Below are positions 61,468 to 64,000 of a stretch of 64,000 nt of DNA, piece after piece; the stretch's first letter is position 1; each line of letters begins with the position of its first letter. Source of the stretch: Mytilinidion resinicola (taxonomy: Eukaryota > Ascomycota > Dothideomycetes > Mytilinidiales > Mytilinidiaceae). The notes under the pieces were generated by a model. It was not told the DNA's origin. It ran no database searches and worked only from the letters and a program-made list of their open reading frames with translations. The translations under genes were made by a program, and so were the position numbers. The stretch lies in the NCBI RefSeq assembly GCF_010093595.1, contig NW_022985444.1, positions 1,372,654 through 1,436,653 of the forward strand. Direction: 5' to 3'.

Positions 61468-62766
61468 TCAAACTTCTTCTCCAAAAGGGTAATTAAACTT
61501 CAGCAACGCGTTAAGCCCGCCGACCCAGTGATCTTCCTCCTTCTCTTCCATTCCCACTACGCCACGGACGATGCTTGGTACACCACCGCACCACTCTCCG
61601 CTTCTTCTATCCCTGATGTCTTCACCCAGCACCCGCACCTCCATGCCAACGCCTACTCCTTTACTAATGCGCACCCCATCGACACTCACCTCCACTTCTC
61701 GCCCTCTATTCTTCTCGCTCAAGCGCAATGTGATGGGCGTGTTTGCTGGCAGCACCAGTGGACGGAACGAAAGACTCCGCGGACAGATGGGCGTCAAAAG
61801 GAGTGACGAAACGAGCGGGTGCACGATGCTGCCGCCGCTGGAGAGGGAGTAGGCCGTCGATCCCGTGGGGGAGGATATAATCATGCCATCCGCGACGGCT
61901 TCTGTCAGGAATCGCCCACCAACAAAGACATCGATTATTTTCAAATGAGGGGAGGAGCCGCGGTGTACGATCACTTCATTTAGGGCATATGTATCGCCAG
62001 CAGCAGGGTCAGAGCTATTCAGGCGTTTGCCCGAGGGAGAAAATACGGAGATGCGGAGGCGATTGCGGAGGAGGATGCGGGCGGGACGGGCAGCGCCCAT
62101 GGGTTTGCCACGGATGGAGGCGTATGTAGGGGAGGCCTTGGGGTCTTCTGAGTCCGTGGCTTCGGATTGGTCTTTTTGATCGATGCTGGCATATGCATCG
62201 TGAGCGCCGGACATGTAGACTTCGCGGAAGGCGCGCTTATATTCCTTGAACTTCCATTCCCCAAGGAAGCCCAGCGTGCCCATCCCGAAGGAAAGAATCG
62301 GCGGGACACGGGGCGTGTGCGCGAAAAGGGAGGAGGCGTGTAGCACCGTACCGTCACCGCCTAAGGTGGAGACGAGGTCGGTCTTGTCGGATAGTATGGT
62401 CGGAGTGGGCGCATCGTGGAGGGTGGGCGTCGAGGTGGTGTACACGGGGAAGCCGAGCTTCGAGTGAACTTCTTCGGCGGCGTGCGGCTCGAGGATGAGG
62501 TTCATAGACGGGTATGTAGAGTGTATGTGCTGGGCGTATTCGATCAGGGACTCGGTGATCTCAGGGGTATTGTTCTTCTTGGTCAGGAGGACGTTGCGCG
62601 GTGGTGACGGCCATTGCAGGCACAGCAGGTCGTTCTGCCGTGTTTCGGTGTACTTTGGATTCATTCGGGCGGGCAGCTCAGATATGTTTCTTATCACTCT
62701 TCGCGAACTGCTGTGTGAGAAGGACCTCCGCCAGGGGAGCACGCGACAAGGCACGAAGTACTTCAT
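61468..62766 (-). CDS. POS5: Mitochondrial NAD(H) kinase (Pos5-like)
   Basis: A single exon of 432 residues from the ATG at 62766; the frame extends a few codons upstream only through a GTG. It phosphorylates NADH or NAD to NADP(H) using ATP. The start MKYFVPCRVLPWRRSFSHSSSRRVIRN is basic, hydroxylated and free of acids, a good mitochondrial presequence, which fits Pos5 rather than cytosolic Utr1/Yef1. The kinase signature GGDGT is at 136-140, followed by PPILSFGMGTLGFLG and NEVIVHRG, and by the second conserved block DGMIISSPTGSTAYSLSSGG. An insertion of about 40 polar residues (around 185-230) lies between the two lobes. Pos5 supplies mitochondrial NADPH for antioxidant defence and iron-sulfur biology. 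Divergent from the acyltransferase. Confidence 0.92.
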   Translation of the reverse strand: MKYFVPCRVLPWRRSFSHSSSRRVIRNISELPARMNPKYTETRQNDLLCLQWPSPPRNVLLTKKNNTPEITESLIEYAQHIHSTYPSMNLILEPHAAEEVHSKLGFPVYTTSTPTLHDAPTPTILSDKTDLVSTLGGDGTVLHASSLFAHTPRVPPILSFGMGTLGFLGEWKFKEYKRAFREVYMSGAHDAYASIDQKDQSEATDSEDPKASPTYASIRGKPMGAARPARILLRNRLRISVFSPSGKRLNSSDPAAGDTYALNEVIVHRGSSPHLKIIDVFVGGRFLTEAVADGMIISSPTGSTAYSLSSGGSIVHPLVSSLLLTPICPRSLSFRPLVLPANTPITLRLSEKNRGREVEVSVDGVRISKGVGVGMEVRVLGEDIRDRRSGEWCGGVPSIVRGVVGMEEKEEDHWVGGLNALLKFNYPFGEEV

Positions 62767-63594
62767 GGTGTATGCGACTATCACCCTGCTGCTTGGAAAT
62801 GTTCAAATGGCGGACCAAAGATGAAAAAGCAAAAACACACGAGATGCTGGCCGACGTGAAGATTGCTCTCCAGTAACTACCTGCGGTTAGATAGGCATGT
62901 CGCGATAGCCTCTGACGGGTGTATGAAGATTAGGTAGACTTTTTGAGTTGACGTCTGTCGCGGTGCTGGCCCAAGCTCCCCTTGACGAATCGCCGTGCTG
63001 GTGTTCTAAAAATCAAGCATTTTAGTCGCTCCCGGCACATGAAGCTGCTGCCGCGGTCAAACGCAGGCACAGGGTCGGTGCAAGAGGTCATATCGGACGC
63101 CAGAGCTCCAGTCAGTCCGCGTGACGTGGTCTGAGGTGTTGCGCCGCGTCTTGCAGCATGTTTCGGTTTATGTCCCAGGAAAGCAATTCACCGACCTGTT
63201 GTCGTCGTGCCGCGTCTCTTAAAGGGCCCGCCGCTCTCCTCCGGCGACACCACCCCGCGTCTCCGCGCATGTGTTCTTCTGCCTGGCGAGCTCGTCCACC
63301 GCAAGCACGACCAAGCCTTGGAACCAGCCCTCATTGCGAGCTTCCTCCCGCAGCATGATCGAAATTCACGACTTCAGACACCTATCCTCTTCCCCGCTCT
63401 GACTTCATCCTAGCACGCGTGCTGAGCCTGGGGCACTTGACTCAGCCCGCCTCCGCGGCTTATTCTCTCCAAAGCTGGCTCCAGAGCTGCCACGCGATCT
63501 CGATCCTACCACCACCTCGACGGTCACCTATATCCTAACCTTAGACCGCCTTTCCAACGCCCTCCTTCGCATTCCTACCCTCTTATAACCTACC
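62767..63594. other. Divergent promoter, NAD kinase / acyltransferase
   Basis: 828 bp between two start codons. The acyltransferase side is CT- and C-rich. No gene or repeat found. Confidence 0.5.
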
Positions 63595-64000
63595 ATGGCG
63601 ACCAACGACCTAAGACAGAGATACCCCGCCGCTTCCGTGACGCCCAAGGCAGAGAACGGCGCCGCAACGAACGGCACCGCAGAGAAGATCAAGAGTGGCG
63701 AGCTGCACCCTGGAGGAGCCATCAAACATGGCACATATAAACAGGCGCTACGTATGGCGTTGTTTGCAGCGTACTTCAACGGATGCTGCGTCTGGTGCGT
63801 GATCTTGAGCTAACGTCGTCCAGCACGCTAATGCCAGGGCTCAGCATTCTTGTCTCTCAGCTCCTTGGAGCTCCCCTTTATTTCTACGATAGAGATCTAT
63901 ACTACGCCTGGATGGCCATGACCAAGCAGCACTTTGGCCTGGTCATCACCACCATGACCCAGTGGTGGAGTCCTACGACTGTGCGAATAAGCGGAGACAA
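63595..64000 (+). CDS. Lysophospholipid acyltransferase (PlsC type), 5' part
   Basis: The gene runs off the right end. Exons 63595-63794 and 63845 onward are joined by a 50-bp intron (GTGCGT donor, GCTAAT branch, TCAG acceptor); an AG 21 bp earlier would make an intron too short and give a worse match. The 118 visible residues start with MATNDLRQRYPAAS and a disordered stretch, then a membrane-associated segment (ALRMALFAAYFNGCC-ILVSQLLGAPLYFY) and DRDLYYAWMAMTKQHFGL...QWWSPTTVRISGD. This is the N-terminal side of the Cst26/AGPAT-like acyltransferases that acylate lysophospholipids at the ER. The HxxxxD active-site motif would lie beyond the window, so it cannot be checked. A TACCATGG context supports the start. 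Confidence 0.78.

Overview
This is nuclear DNA of a filamentous ascomycete (Pezizomycotina). I infer this from short spliceosomal introns of about 48-107 bp with GTANGT-like donors and TACTAAC/CTAAC-like branch points, from purifin g-type single-gene transcription units on both strands with no operons, and from typical fungal genes (Zn2Cys6 regulator, ERMES subunit MMM1, BAR protein with a polyproline tail). A placement in the Dothideomycetes is a guess from the general look of the proteins, not something shown here. No rRNA, tRNA, CRISPR array or intact transposon was recognised.

Layout. 1-6.6 kb is a gene-poor flank with degenerate repeats and at most one weak small secreted-protein candidate. 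6.7-8.4 kb: BTB-domain protein (+). 9.4-11.8 kb: cytosolic GH31 glycosidase (-). 13.0-18.7 kb: SAM-domain SNF2 ATPase (+). 19.7-21.6 kb: 5-aminolevulinate synthase HEM1 (+). 22.4-30.0 kb: THO complex subunit THO2 (+). 30.0-32.0 kb: gene-free, with a tandem repeat of about 260 bp. 32.0-33.3 kb: short-chain dehydrogenase (-), divergent from MMM1 (33.7-35.3 kb, +). 36.3-37.8 kb: N-BAR protein (-). 39.0-40.1 kb: ribosomal protein uL2 (-), eight exons. 41.9-44.1 kb: DDT/WHIM chromatin protein (+). 45.4-49.8 kb: SWI/SNF-type SNF2 ATPase (-). 51.0-53.5 kb: Zn2Cys6 regulator (-). 53.5-55.5 kb: gene-free with degraded repeats. 55.5-57.8 kb: TFIIIB subunit BDP1 (-), divergent from BRE1 (58.5-60.8 kb, +). 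61.5-62.8 kb: mitochondrial NAD(H) kinase (-), divergent from an acyltransferase (63.6 kb to the window end, +, cut).

The genes are mostly unrelated housekeeping functions: chromatin and transcription (two SNF2 ATPases, DDT/WHIM protein, BRE1, BDP1, THO2), mitochondria (HEM1, MMM1, NAD kinase) and translation (uL2). Nothing suggests a biosynthetic cluster or a new defence system. The points most worth a second look are the uL2 intron that lacks an AG acceptor where the conserved protein needs one, a 14-nt microexon in the dehydrogenase, and a degraded repeat family whose copies at both ends of the window differ mainly by transitions, as expected after repeat-induced point mutation. All splice models were derived by hand from frame, splice signals and family conservation.
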